Assembly (NCBI GenBank): GCA_032622095.1
Contig: CP136062.1
Span: forward strand, 161,132,875 to 161,196,874
Direction of reading: 5' to 3'
Length of the DNA: 64,000 bases
DNA from: Siphonodentalium dalli
Lineage: Eukaryota; Mollusca; Scaphopoda; Gadilida; Siphonodentaliidae
Part shown: piece by piece, positions 10,380-20,833 of the stretch
Layout: every line of letters begins with the position of its first letter
Position numbering within the stretch: position 1 is the stretch's first letter
Position numbers and translations under genes: made by a program
Notes under the pieces: generated by a model
Databases searched by the model: none
Told to the model about the DNA's origin: nothing
Seen by the model: only the letters and a program-made list of their open reading frames with translations

Positions 10380-11761
10380 CAGGGTTTCCGCCAGGCCGGC
10401 TGCGGGTCCTACGGACTCATTCCCCCTGTCGGTCTTTGCACGAAATCCCACTCATACACAAATAAATGACGTTATTAAAAACTTTTTCAGTCTTGTCTGT
10501 GTCGACAGGCTATATATCTACACTTATTTTCATTAATATTGACAAAATGAAATCGACACAGTCCATCTCCCGAAAAAACAATAAGAAAGAGCGTGTCAAA
10601 TAGCGACATTAGATACAGCGTAATACATGTCGCGGTAACATCAAAGAATGCCGGACCGTTGAGTGCGGATATGTTTGTGCACGGAATTCCATGGATGAAA
10701 CTATTCACGCTCGAAGACCCCGTGCTATCGTACGATTACATAATTGGATCAAAGAAGTGAAAGAACACCCAATTACTGAGTCGGGGATATTTTTATGCAC
10801 AGGATTTTCGTGGATGAAACTACTCAATGTTGATCATTTATCTTATTGCTGTATTATCATATGTTTTGAGTTCGATGTACCGGTAAGTGAAGTTCTTGAA
10901 AAATACATGTAATTCTCTACGTGTGTTGATTATTATGCGTATATTGCCATGCATACTTAACAAAATCCCAAAGTGATTTATTTCACAATAATACCGAACC
11001 TGTCCCAAATCAGTTTTTATAGCGGGAATTCATAGTGAGAACACCATTCACAATAATCAACTACGCACATGTTCACATTTCCCACCAAAAACTCAATTAT
11101 ATTTTATAACATGTTGGCTAAAACTCTGTTCTATAGCTGCGGTCATCAGTTGTTGGACTAATACAGACTATTGAACAAGCTACGCGTTCCGGGTGAAAGA
11201 TATCGCTACCATTCGTATTTCGCCGCTATAAATATCTCCTGCAGAAAAACCCTGCAGTATGACGTCACCGCGCACAAATAGTTTTACGATTGACAGAATA
11301 TATAATCCTGTCTGTTTCATTTTCACTGACGCTACTTGAAATTCTAAGAAATACTTTATTCAATTCTCCTTGCTAGGTATTATTGGTCAATGCGTAGATT
11401 CTTTTTAGTGTTTAGATTCATTATACCTGTTGGAATCTTACCGTAAGTTATAAATTTGTAAACAGTTAACACTGTATTAAACTCGTAGCTCGTTCATTTA
11501 TATATATAGTCTTCAATCAGACGGCAGTCTTACGTACGTAATTAAATGACTAACTATTTGGATACCATCAACAGAATAAATGCACCCACGGAAATGATCG
11601 ACTTGCATAATATACGTAGCTTTGGATTGCTTTGTGGGACACTCAGGTGCAAGGAAATGGCTTCTTTTCAGTGTCAAATAACAAAATTTTCGCCCGAAAG
11701 AACGAACCATGGTGTGTTTCCCCAATACGGACTCATTAATTCTCCCCTGGCGGAAACCCTG
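10380..11761. mobile_element. hAT-like element with CAGGG ends, 1.4 kb
   Basis: A perfect 16-bp inverted repeat, CAGGGTTTCCGCCAGG, lies at both ends. CTTTAAC flanks it on both sides (10373-10379 and 11762-11768), a 7-bp identical duplication (hAT usually makes 8). ACGGACTCATT occurs near both ends in direct orientation. ORFs inside, such as 10691-10912 (+) and 11513-11773 (-), lack a recognisable transposase motif, so it appears nonautonomous or decayed. Confidence 0.7.
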
Positions 11762-11864
11762 CTTTAACGTCATGATTCATTTCAACATATTGACTCAATA
11801 TATATATTTCATAAATCTGGTGCCCATATGCGAAGTTTGAATGAGTTGAATTGTGTTCAAGCAC

Positions 11865-12764
11865 TACCATAATGCCCAACGTAATTGACCACTTAACCAC
11901 AGCAGAATTATGGGTATAAAGGCAGACTTTCATTTTTGAGACACGCGATCGCTCTTGAGCACCATCGCGCGGATAAAATTGAAAACCAGCGAGCATACGA
12001 TTGCGCACCTGGGCCAAATACAGAGAGCGTTCAAGTATAAAGAAACACCTTGAATGTTGTAGCAAAATATCAAATGAATTCTCCGAAACCAACATTCATT
12101 GTCGGCATACATCAAAAGGTGAGTCCCTCATGCCACGATGATTGGCAGTTTAAGTTATTTGAGGTCACGGTGTGACTTGTCGAATGCACTACATTTATCT
12201 GTCTGAGACTGAATGATTCGAAGCTAAAAATACATTTGAACGATTTCTATGTATGGGACTCTGCGCGCCTACATTTTCTAAAAAATGAAAGTCTGGTAAG
12301 GCCAAAATTAAAATTAGGTTTGTTTGTCCACTCCCAACCAATTCATTTTCACGGCTGCAGCAGGCATGGTCCAACGCTGGTGACTGGAGAAGACTCGGAT
12401 GAGAGCACTCTGGATGTAAGTTGTAAGACCCTATGTTCAATGAATAAAATCTGAGCGACAATGTCAGGCCGCCCCACACGCCTAAATATAACTCCCCCTA
12501 TCTTTTGACTGAAAATCTGGGATACATGCATCGATTCTGCCATGTGTGCCCCGACCCTTGATATACATTTCGATTGAAACTTCTTACTTTGTAGTTTTTA
12601 AGGACAGTCAGATTTTATACAGATATCATGTCCAGCACCCATATTTTGTTAGAGCCTGTCAAGATAAAGTTCTAATGACAATTTTCAGCAATATAAATGC
12701 AGATAAATGGCATAATTCTGCTGTGGCTACTAGTAAGTGGTCAATTACTTCGGGCATTACTGTA
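11865..12764. mobile_element. Long relative of the palindromic mariner-like MITE
   Basis: The left 65 bp (TACCATAATGCCC ... CCACAGCAGAATTATGGGTA) and the right 57 bp (GCATAATTCTGCTGTGG ... GGGCATTACTGTA) are the terminal arms of the 217-bp MITE. Here they enclose about 780 bp of other, CpG-containing sequence instead of the hairpin centre. I find no transposase motif (no DDE/DDD pattern could be read) in the interior. Confidence 0.65.
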
Positions 12765-12850
12765 TAAGTTATAACTGTGTTTGCAGCTTTGTTGTCTATA
12801 GTATTATTATGTTGATTAATTAGGTTTAATGTCACTGTCAGTACTGTCAC

Positions 12851-13210
12851 CTCACAGTAACGCCGAAGGGGTCACTCTCACCAAAAAAAGTGCTGACGGG
12901 TACACAGGATTTGAAAATGTGCTGAAGGGTATACAGGGTTTGTGATTGCCACTAACATCGTTACTTAAACTGTGTTTCTGAAAGTCTGGTGCCCATTAGC
13001 AGTTTGTTTTCAGTTCATTTTAATGTTCATTGCCATTGGAACGTAAACAATTATTCTCTATAGACTAACAGAAATCATGGCAGATACGAAAACTAAACGT
13101 CATTTAGAACGACATTTCAAACCCAGTGTACCCTTCAGCACATTTTCAAATCCTGTGTACCCTTCAGAACTTTTTTTGGTGAGAGAACCCTTCAGCCACA
13201 GTAACTCAGC
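12851..13210. mobile_element. Foldback element with ~92-bp arms
   Basis: The left arm 12851-12943 (CTCACCAAAAAAAGTGCTGA, GGATTTGAAAATGTGCTGAA) is mirrored by 13119-13210 at roughly 85-90% identity. The loop of about 175 bp is not repeated. The ORF at 13077-13259 is read from the right arm and is not a gene. No other copy is in the window. Confidence 0.8.
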
Positions 13211-13418
13211 AAGTAAGAAGTTGTATTGTAGAGTGTATAACTTTTTTGATATTCTCTGAACATGCAGTTTTATTTATCATTCATGACATCAGTGAATCTG
13301 CTGTGGGATATGTTTAGCACTGAGACTGAGAGAAATTTGCAAACGTTGGCATGACCGATTACAGTTTTTTTTTCGCCAAAAATTGAAAAAAAAAGCAGTC
13401 AATGTCAGCTGTGTCACT

Positions 13419-13562
13419 TTATTCTTCTTCTGAATCTGATGTCACATTGTCACCGAGATCCAAATTCCAATGTGCTCTGTGTGCCCAGTACTGCCAACTG
13501 GGCAGTAGTTCAGTCATAAACGTAGTGCGTATCCTTCTACGATAATCATTGAAAGCAGCAAT
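13419..13562 (-). CDS. Candidate terminal coding exon, unidentified
   Basis: The minus strand reads from an acceptor-like CTTTCGCAG at 13563-13571 into a 47-residue frame containing NDYRRRIRTTFMTELLPSW and ending in an acidic tail, SDSEEE, before TAA at 13421-13419. The upstream frame is closed by TGA, so an exon start here is required. The composition (aromatic, charged, few low-complexity runs) is more protein-like than the surrounding short ORFs. I do not recognise the family. It could be the C-terminus of a gene carried by the candidate large transposon, or chance. Confidence 0.3.
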   Translation of the reverse strand: MAAFNDYRRRIRTTFMTELLPSWQYWAHRAHWNLDLGDNVTSDSEEE

Positions 13563-13857
13563 CTGCGAAAGCGGTCATGTTGACCTATGTGCCCAGTCTA
13601 TCCCTCCGCCAAAATTAGTTTTGTCCCGTAGCACAAGCATTTGGACAAGACGTCAACTTCAAGATGATTTAAATTAGCGGAAGTCAACAACAACAACATT
13701 GAATCCGTGATCCGCTAGACGACAGCCATCACTCTCCGATTGAGAATTATTACTTGTAAATAAATGTAAGTTGTGTCTAAATTTAACGCACGTTTCCATT
13801 GGTTATAATATGTATGCGTCCAGTGTGACTTCCATTTAACTGTTGACATTTAATTTT

Positions 13858-14043
13858 TCAATGCCATCGTATTCCGACTATTCGTAATAGGCTGCAGCAG
13901 TGGCAGTGCAAGATTGGGAACAAACTTCGCCTATTTGCCGAATTCAGCCTCCTACCACCTGTTTTTCTACCTCTAGTGTAGTTCCTGTCCTCTTTTCGCC
14001 AAACTGTTGAATTGTTTTGGCTTTTCTGAGGTTTTCTCGCCAT
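13858..14043 (-). CDS. Candidate first exon with basic N-terminus, unidentified
   Basis: An ATG at 14043 opens MARKPQKSQNNSTVWRKEDR, followed by a basic RGRKTGGRR stretch. Possible GT donors occur near 13963, but their phase (1) does not match the phase-0 acceptor at 13563, so a direct join of the two is not supported. An NRF1-type site lies about 77 bp upstream. No family is recognised. A chance ORF is the main alternative. Confidence 0.2.
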   Translation of the reverse strand: MARKPQKSQNNSTVWRKEDRNYTRGRKTGGRRLNSANRRSLFPILHCHCCSLLRIVGIRWH

Positions 14044-14119
14044 AATTTTCGTGAAATGAAAGACGTTGTCAAATAAAAACACAGATGAATTTAAATTCGA
14101 AAATAACCGGAATGCGGTC

Positions 14120-14131
14120 TGCGCATGCGCA
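14120..14131. promoter_or_regulatory. NRF1-type palindrome
   Basis: TGCGCATGCGCA matches the NRF1 consensus exactly. It sits in a locally CpG-richer patch (14100-14215) upstream of the minus-strand ATG at 14043. A promoter is an inference; a single palindrome can occur by chance. Confidence 0.35.
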
Positions 14132-14143
14132 TATAGTGCCGTG

Positions 14144-16199
14144 GGTCACACTAAAAGTTGTAGTCCGAGTCCCAGTTCGAGCCCAGTAAAAGGTGTAGTT
14201 GCGATTTTCAATTTCGTTTAATGTCGTTATAAATATAATTCCAATAATGATGAATTTTGGTTTGTGGTAAGCTATGCCAATTACAAATAAACAAATTTAA
14301 AATTTAATTTGTAAGTCTTATATTTCAACTTTTATCGACATTTTTCGTTCTCCAGCACACTAAAAGTTGTATATATACACGGTAGTTGGGATCAGCCGCC
14401 GAGTCGCTAATTAGGTGTTAATTGCTATTGTTGGCGACTAATTGGATTAAGTCAGTGGTGGGTCACATGAAGATCAAAGGGGCAAGTAGTGGGAATAAAA
14501 ACAAACAATGACTTATGTTTATTAAGCAAAATATGAAGGTTTAGCAATTTTAAAGATTACTCTTACGTGAACACGGTAGCGTATTTTGAGCCTGTTAGAA
14601 GGTAAACGGAACCTCCTTTTGGCAGTTTTGGTGGCACTGTCGATGTTTTGTCTACGTCGGCATACGTGTAAACAACTCTGTGATAAGTATAATTCAGTTA
14701 GGCCTATAAGTGTTCACCTTAAATACCGATAGGACTGTCCCATATACAATCAGCTGTGCACATGCGACATCTTAAAAAAAAACACATTCCTGTATCGTAT
14801 TCTCAGTTCTAGGCTATCGCCTGATTTAGATATGGATTTCCCAATAAAATGATGACATCAGATGACAATGTTTACGCTTAGCGAGAATGGTGCATCGTGG
14901 GATATAAATTCCCCCAAACAAACACGTGGGCGGCATGCATTTGCTTTGGGAGATTTACAGTGGGTCGACAATCACGCGTATATATAAAGTTAAACTTTGT
15001 TATTTTTGATAGATTTTGCGTTAGATTTAAAACAGATAGCAAGTACATATATTTCTCCGAGAATGTTAAACACAATTTGTAACTGTTCATCGTTATTTAT
15101 TGATTTTATGCGACAAAATAGTCGAACAGGTCACGAAATTACGCTAACTATAGTATCGAAGTTTTGCCATAACAAATCCGATAAAAATAATTATATTTGG
15201 GAATTTTACTCTAAATACTCAGAGATATCTAGAATAAACATAGCCCTATCCGGTAATCAAATTATTTCCGCGTAAATTAATTGTTGGGATTAATTAACCA
15301 TATGCTGTCGTGTAACGGAGAGAGAGAGAGAGAGAGCGCGCGGCGATAACAAATTCACTCTTTCGTATCCTGTTAGGCATGTCTGACAAAAACGAACGTC
15401 ACCTTTTCTTATTGAGTGCATGGTGATAGAGCTAGACCTCAAATTAGACAATGGGTGGATAAATTATATCAAATGTAACCCGGTTAAATCCCAGCCATAC
15501 GCCCGTCCATATACTAGGTTTGATAACAATCTATTTAATGCATCATGAATGAGCATGTTGATCGACGATATATCAACGGCGTTTACAAAAATATCTATAA
15601 ATGACCATTACTTGAATTCCTTTGCCCCATCATTTTTAAGATTTAATTAATACAGTGAATATGAAAAGAGTCCCCGGGTAAATAGTTTTGTTTGTGTGTG
15701 TGTGTGTTTTTTTTTCGCTCGTCTTTTTCTCGACGGGGCACGGATCGATTCCGAAATCGACCTTATCATTCGGAGCCACATATCCCCATGCAGAACAAAA
15801 ATTGACCCCAACCCCAAATTGGGGTGGGGTAAACAAAAAGTCTGGGGACCTGTGTTTAGAGTTCAATTATTATATTTAGAGTATTGCATGTCAAAATTAC
15901 TGGTTTAGACAGCTGTTTAGAAACGATTTTATTATACTTCTGATCTGCGGCTGTCAAACTACCAGGTATCATGCAAAATTTCTATATTGGAATGGCCATT
16001 TTTGACTGCAGGTGTGTTTAATAGAAACACAATCATTGAAGCTTTCCGCCAATTTCAATATACGTGATGGCATCCAATTTTCATTGTTTCTATGACAAAC
16101 ATTTTGCAGTTAATGAATCATATATCTTTATTTTAGCACACAAGATTCATAAAATTTATTACTATCAGAATATAAATAACAGAAAAACAAAATAATTTC
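14144..16199. other. Mostly unannotated, CpG-richer sequence
   Basis: CACACTAAAAGTTGTA occurs twice (14146 and 14357). A (GA)n tract lies at about 15319-15336 and a (TG)n-T tract at 15691-15715. Several ORFs of 60-90 codons (14878-15275, 15636-15908) overlap on both strands and show no motif, so I do not call them genes. Confidence 0.4.
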
Positions 16200-16289
16200 A
16201 AATTTGAAAAAGTTCATATTTAATATAAGATGGCATATATAGCACAAAACGTGCGAGGCTGTGAGCAGTATTCCTGAACATACCCATAT

Positions 16290-16684
16290 CAAAGTTCGAT
16301 TTTAAAGTGTCACATGGTATAAGTGTTGACAATATTTTCCAATGTTCCATAAGTGTACCCATAAGTGTGGGCTGTGTTCCCAAACATTTTAAAAGTAAAA
16401 GATTCATAAGTGTGTAGATAGAACTTTTCAAAGTACCATAAATGTAGCTGTAAGTGTGGACAGCATGCCCAAATATTTTCAAAGTCTCAAAAGTGTACAG
16501 CAAGTGTACACTTATTACAACACTTATACTACACTTCCAAAATAAGTGCACAGTTCGAAAAAAGTGAGTGGTGCATGGTACAAGTGTACTGAATTAAAAA
16601 AACAAAAGCTACAAGTATACTATAAGTGTATACCTGAACTACACTTACAATGAAAGTGTACACTCAGAAAAATTAATGTAAGGG
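16290..16684. repeat. AAGTGTA subterminal-type cluster
   Basis: Repeated AAGTGTA and TACACTT half-sites run up to an end reading GTGTACACTCAGAAAAATTAATGTAAGGG. Its reverse complement begins CCCTTACATTAATTTTTC, a diverged relative of the ends at 9617 and 17086. It may be the end of a second element. Confidence 0.55.
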
Positions 16685-16759
16685 TTGTTTCATGCCAATA
16701 TGGAAAAAATCCTTCTCATCCAGTCATTCACTACATATTCTATTATTCAACAAGATGTC

Positions 16760-17086
16760 TCACAAGTCCCAGCAGTGTAGTTGCAGTGTAGTCTTTCTGT
16801 GTGCGCATTCGAACAAGTCCCAGCAGTGTAGTTGCAGTGTAGCCTTTTCGTGCTGTCATTTAAACAAGTCCCTGCAGTGTATCTGCTGTGTAGTTTTGTT
16901 CATGGTCTCTTTAAATGAAGTCCATGCAGTGTGACTGCAGTGTACACTGCAACTACACCTTGGATTTGAAGTGTGGTTACAGTGTACACTGCAAATACAC
17001 TCCAGTTAAAGTGTGGCTGCAGTGTACACTGTAACTACACTGCAACCACACTTCAGAGTGGAGTGTACACTGCAGAATTGTAAGGG
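16760..17086. repeat. CAGTGTA subterminal array (right)
   Basis: It contains three diverged units of CAAGTCCCAGCAGTGTAGTT followed by alternating CAGTGTACACTGCA palindromes and AAGTGTGG blocks, ending CTGCAGAATTGTAAGGG. It mirrors the left array. Confidence 0.75.
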
Positions 17087-17190
17087 AAGACTTGGGAGTC
17101 TGGAGCCCGGTCGGGAGGGGACTTGTTGAGCTGGAGGAGGGGGGTGATCAGTAGTGTACAGTTGGCAATTTCAAGGTGGATTTTCACCAA

Positions 17191-17513
17191 TCTACATACA
17201 ATGTACTTGAAGTCTCTCTAGCCACATATCCTGTTTAAATCTACTTCTTTTAAAGTGATTATGAAAAGTGCTGACTGTTTTGGTCTCCAGAGTCCCAGTC
17301 TTATCAGTCTTTGCAGTCTGGTGAGCGACCCCACAGTCATTGACTGTCTTGTCTATATTTAGTGCCAGTTTTTCCAGCCAAAATGGTGATACCGATCGCT
17401 CCAAAGTCAAATTTCCTAATTTTCATAACAATCATGCACTAAAAACTTATTGACATAATGGACAATTAGAGTAGTATAGTCTTGTTGATGATTTTCACAC
17501 GCTACTCAGCAAA
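17191..17513. other. No gene seen
   Basis: A 72-codon ORF on the minus strand (17192-17410) has no recognisable motif. Otherwise nothing is recognised. Confidence 0.35.
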
Positions 17514-17631
17514 ATGGCATTAAATTAGAATTCTTGTATTTGATGTGACTAATGGCATTAAATTAGAATTCTTGTATTTGATGTGACTAATGGCATTAAA
17601 TTAGAATTCTTGTATTTGATGTGACTAATGT
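17514..17631. repeat. 38-bp tandem repeat, 3 copies
   Basis: ATGGCATTAAATTAGAATTC starts at 17514, 17552 and 17590. The three units are identical, so they arose recently. Confidence 0.95.
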
Positions 17632-17875
17632 TTGCCTTGCATGATGTAGTCCATGTGCTTTTAGACATTCGTCATGATAAAATAATCGAAGAACCAAATC
17701 ACACCGCTTCGCAATATAGTAAAATTTGGTTCTATAGTGGGACTTTCCAAACTTAAGGCATGCAATTTCACAATTTTTTTTGGTTATTTTGTGTGCTTGA
17801 TAATGGAAACTTGTGGCTCTATTCACTTGGTATATATAATATGTTAATATAAGTCCACCAAATGAATGTTAAATG

Positions 17876-17880
<5 letters not shown>

Positions 17881-17933
<53 letters not shown>
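17881..17933 (+). repeat. Uninterrupted run of 53 G
   Basis: It is one homopolymer with no interruption, in an AT-rich setting. Its true length is uncertain, because sequencing and assembly are unreliable here. It could form G-quadruplexes. Confidence 0.85.
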
Positions 17934-17936
<3 letters not shown>

Positions 17937-17989
17937 CAGTCTTATCGAGTCATCAAGGGAGATAAACCCTGCATGGAGTTTGACAATTT

Positions 17990-18091
17990 ACTCGATGAAT
18001 GGCAACAAGCCATATTTCTGACTAAATCCTGAAAAGTTACCCATAATTCTGCTGTAGTTATGAAGTCGATTATTTAGGGCATTACTGTATG
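17990..18091. mobile_element. Right half of the palindromic MITE
   Basis: It starts at the central GATGAATGGCAACAAGCC and ends GGGCATTACTGTA. The left arm is absent. Confidence 0.85.
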
Positions 18092-18699
18092 GTAAGCATT
18101 GGCAGTGGGTATTGCTGTTAAAATTGTCACATCTGTTAAAACCGCAATAAACAGAAAGAATATTTTAGAAAAACTTTGTTCCTTATACCAATTTTAAATA
18201 TCGCGTAAATTGCATATAATTGTCATTAGTACTCTGTTATGTAAAAAAATGTCATGTTTTGTTAACAAGCAGTACGTAAAGCTAATGCGATAAGCAAAAC
18301 ACTCAACACCAGGGAGACCCCATTAGGTGGCGTTTGGTTAGAAATGCCACCAAGTTGTTTACAACATAATGGTATAGCGCTCGCTAATCTTCGACTCTCA
18401 TGATATCGGTATTGAGGTGTTAAATGGGTCACCGTGAATCACTCTCATAAAAAATTGCCAGGATGTTTAGTGTTTTGCTTATCACTCACTATATACGTGC
18501 TGTATATAAACAAACACTTGGCTCACACAAAGTGTGTTTTGTGGATATATAATATCATATTCATACTATCATACTACACTATTAGTATATTCTTGGGGAA
18601 CTTTTCATAATTTGGTAACTGTTATTTCTAAATTATAACCTATATTAAATGAAGATCATCCGTGCCTTTAACATTGAACTTCCTTGAGGACATTCAGAT
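18092..18699. other. Spacer with a 15-bp inverted repeat pair
   Basis: GATAAGCAAAACACT at 18289 is mirrored by AGTGTTTTGCTTATC at 18469, enclosing 195 bp. It may be a small MITE, but no target duplication is evident. The remainder is AT-rich. Confidence 0.4.
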
Positions 18700-18880
18700 G
18701 CTTTCATTTTTCTCATGTTCCCTAGATCTGTTGCCAGTTGTGAGTTGTGCCTCTGAATCCCTTAACAATATTCTTATGCATCCATAGCTGTTAAAATAGA
18801 TGATCATGATTTGTCCGTATAGTGACACTAAAACGTAAACAATGCGCCACAAATCCCGGGATAATAAATTTTAGCTCATG
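18700..18880 (+). repeat. Dispersed repeat D, copy 2
   Basis: GAGTTGTGCCTCTGAATCCC, CATAGCTGTTAAAATAGAT and AATGCGCCACAAATCCCGGG match copies 1 and 3. It is truncated after ATAATAAATTTTAG. Confidence 0.75.
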
Positions 18881-18925
18881 ATCTTTTCTGAAATTTTCAT
18901 GAATATGTGCCTACATTCACTTCTA

Positions 18926-19324
18926 TTAACCCTTTCAGTGCCAAGTCCGATTTTTGTATCAACCCATATACCCTGTGCCAATGCATTCTCTTATATATGC
19001 GAGTCGACCATAGGTCGCCTCGCATATATAAGATAATGCATTGGCCTAACAATTTTTCATCATTTTTCATTATTTTTTACAATTTTTTACAATTTTAATA
19101 ATTTTTTCTTATATTCTTTAACAGACTTATTTTGTAGGTTTAGTGCCAGGGAATCTTACGTTTTTCATGGGCATCAAAATTATTACTATGAATACTTGGT
19201 GATAGTTTTAGTTATAACATACCCCTAAGGTTTTATCCAGTTTGTTTTAAATTCGCTATAGCATGCTTAAGCATACCCAAAACAAATGGCCGATGAGATC
19301 GGCCCGTAGCACTGAAAGAGTTAA
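18926..19324. mobile_element. Complete beta-type piggyBac-like MITE
   Basis: TTAA lies at both ends (18926-18929, 19321-19324), with CCCTTTCAGTGCC at left and GCACTGAAAGAG at right. It carries one shared hairpin (18970-19045), a T-rich spacer, and a block with GGAATCTTACGTTTTTCATG and a GCATGCTTAAGCAT palindrome that is also present in the copy at 30092. Confidence 0.9.
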
Positions 19325-19489
19325 AATGATCTTATTTAATTCAAAATTCTTAGTCAAAAATCCCAAATTGAAATCATTTTCTATTCACTTCAAGTGAAAT
19401 TTATTTTAATTTATGCAGTATCATGTCACCGAAATTTCAGTTTGACTGACATTCTAACGCCAACATTTGTTGATTTCTCAAAAATTTCA

Positions 19490-20072
19490 CTTTCATTTTC
19501 TCTTGTGAGTTGAAAGTAGCCTCTTGAGTCCCTTAACAATATACTTCTGCTTCCATAGCTGTTAGAATAGATAACATGATTGGTCCATAAAGTGACACTA
19601 AAATGTGAACAATGCACCACAAATCCCGGGATAATAAAATAACTTGGATGTGCTTCCCTGTACAGAATACTGATTTATTGCAATTTGTGTCACAATCTCT
19701 CATAAGATTCACATATAATTCTAAATTAGTCTCCGTTTCTCCCGATAAATTACGTCGTATATGTCGTAAATCTCAAAAGTAAATTTTCTACATGGTTGCC
19801 AATTGGCAATTGATGAAATCTTGTAATCAGAAAAATTTGACACTAAAATCGCTTACAGTAGCAAATTGGTCTGAACATTAAGTCGGATGTGATGGGATTT
19901 CTGTTCGATTTTATCTCCGAGATTCATTTCTCTCAATAATTAGAGGACTAGGTCTGGTTTGGTGTCAGAATTAAGAACCATCATAACCGGTCAAGATCCT
20001 TCTCCAAATGAATTCCGTATTACAAATTACAGAGGTCCGTAAATTACTCTCTGGTGTAAAACAATAAAATCA
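19490..20072 (+). repeat. Dispersed repeat D, copy 3 (longest)
   Basis: It matches 3866-4246 through GTGACACTAAAA, CACCACAAATCCCGGG, GGATGTGCTTCCCTGTACAG and ATTTATTGCAATT. It then continues with ACCATCATAACCGGTCAAGA, which recurs at 21430-21530 and 21891-22135. Confidence 0.7.
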
Positions 20073-20073
20073 A

Positions 20074-20636
20074 GCCCACTGTGTCTGGGATAGCATCACC
20101 AAGCCTTGAAGAAATAGTGTGTCTGTCATTTGCAGAATGAGGTCCCCAGAGGGTGAATTTAATGATGCTACCCCGCATAGCGGGTTTATTATATAGTATC
20201 ACCAAATTCACCCTCTGGGAACCTCATTCTGCAAATGACAGACACACTATTTCAAGGCTTGAGCATCACTAAATTCAACCTCTGGGGACCGCATTCTGCT
20301 TAGTCCTTATCTTCTCTAGAAAGTTTCTTTATTATAAAATTTATTTAGAAACTTATTCACATAAATTAAATTTCTTTTTCAGTTTAGTTTCTCTATATCC
20401 CCAATTGGCAGACGACACATTGCATAATTGAGGTTCCCAATGGGTGTACATCATAATATTCACCATTTGGGAACTTCAATCTGAGTCTATATGTCTCCAA
20501 TAGCAGATGAGGCCATGCAGAATGAGGTTCCCAGAGGGTGAATTTAGTGATGCTAGCCCAATGTGCGGGATAGCGTCACTATATTCACCCTCTGGGGATC
20601 TCATTCTTCAAATGAGACACACTATTTGCAGCCTTG
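20074..20636. mobile_element. hAT-like foldback element carrying a nested copy of its own family
   Basis: The host begins inside the central hairpin (GGGATAGCATCAC), is interrupted by the 162-bp insert at 20100-20261, and resumes AGCATCACTAAATTCA. It ends with CACACTATTTGCAGCCTTG. Confidence 0.8.
20100..20261. mobile_element. 162-bp hAT-like mini-palindrome with 8-bp TSD
   Basis: The ends CAAGCCTTGAA and TTCAAGGCTTG are perfect inverted repeats. AGCATCAC flanks both sides (20092-20099, 20262-20269), a clean 8-bp duplication. It is noncoding. Confidence 0.92.
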
Positions 20637-20674
20637 TTCCTTGAGGACGTTCAGATTTGTTGCCACTGAGTCCT

Positions 20675-20796
20675 TTAACCCTTTCATGATGGGAGCTATG
20701 CTGGTGCAGCATTAAAGATCATGTGCCAGTGCATTCTCTTATATATGCGAGTCTCCCATAGGGTCAAGGTAAATATTGTTAGGCCAATGCATTCTC
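20675..20796. mobile_element. Truncated gamma-type TTAA element
   Basis: TTAACCCTTTCATGATGGGAGC, then one half-hairpin and GTCAAGGTAAATATTGTTAG. It stops at CCAATGCATTCTC without a right end. Confidence 0.75.
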
Positions 20797-20833
20797 AAAT
20801 AAAATCAAGCGTCATTACATTCAAGCCTTGAAA

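Larger units (their letters stand above)
9617..17086. mobile_element. Candidate 7.5-kb DNA transposon with CCCTTACA ends
   Basis: The left end CCCTTACATTTTCGCAGTG and the right end (reverse complement CCCTTACAATTCTGCAGTG) are inverted repeats. Both adjoin dense CAGTGTA arrays. The flanks join into a repeat that is seen uninterrupted at 3690-3780. I could not identify a clear target-site duplication, and a third CCCTTACA-type end at 16684 leaves open two nested or adjacent elements. Younger insertions inside are at 10380-11761, 11865-12764 and 12851-13210. The weak minus-strand ORFs at 13419-14043 may be its own genes or host sequence. Confidence 0.45.

Noticed and set aside
11930-12115. Donor-like CAAAAGGTGAGT at 12113 as an exon end
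   Set aside because: The preceding frame is short and unrecognised, and lies inside the long MITE relative; a chance donor is likelier.
13077-13259. MADTKTKRHLERH ORF
   Set aside because: It is read from the right arm of the foldback at 12851-13210 and ends just outside it; no motif.
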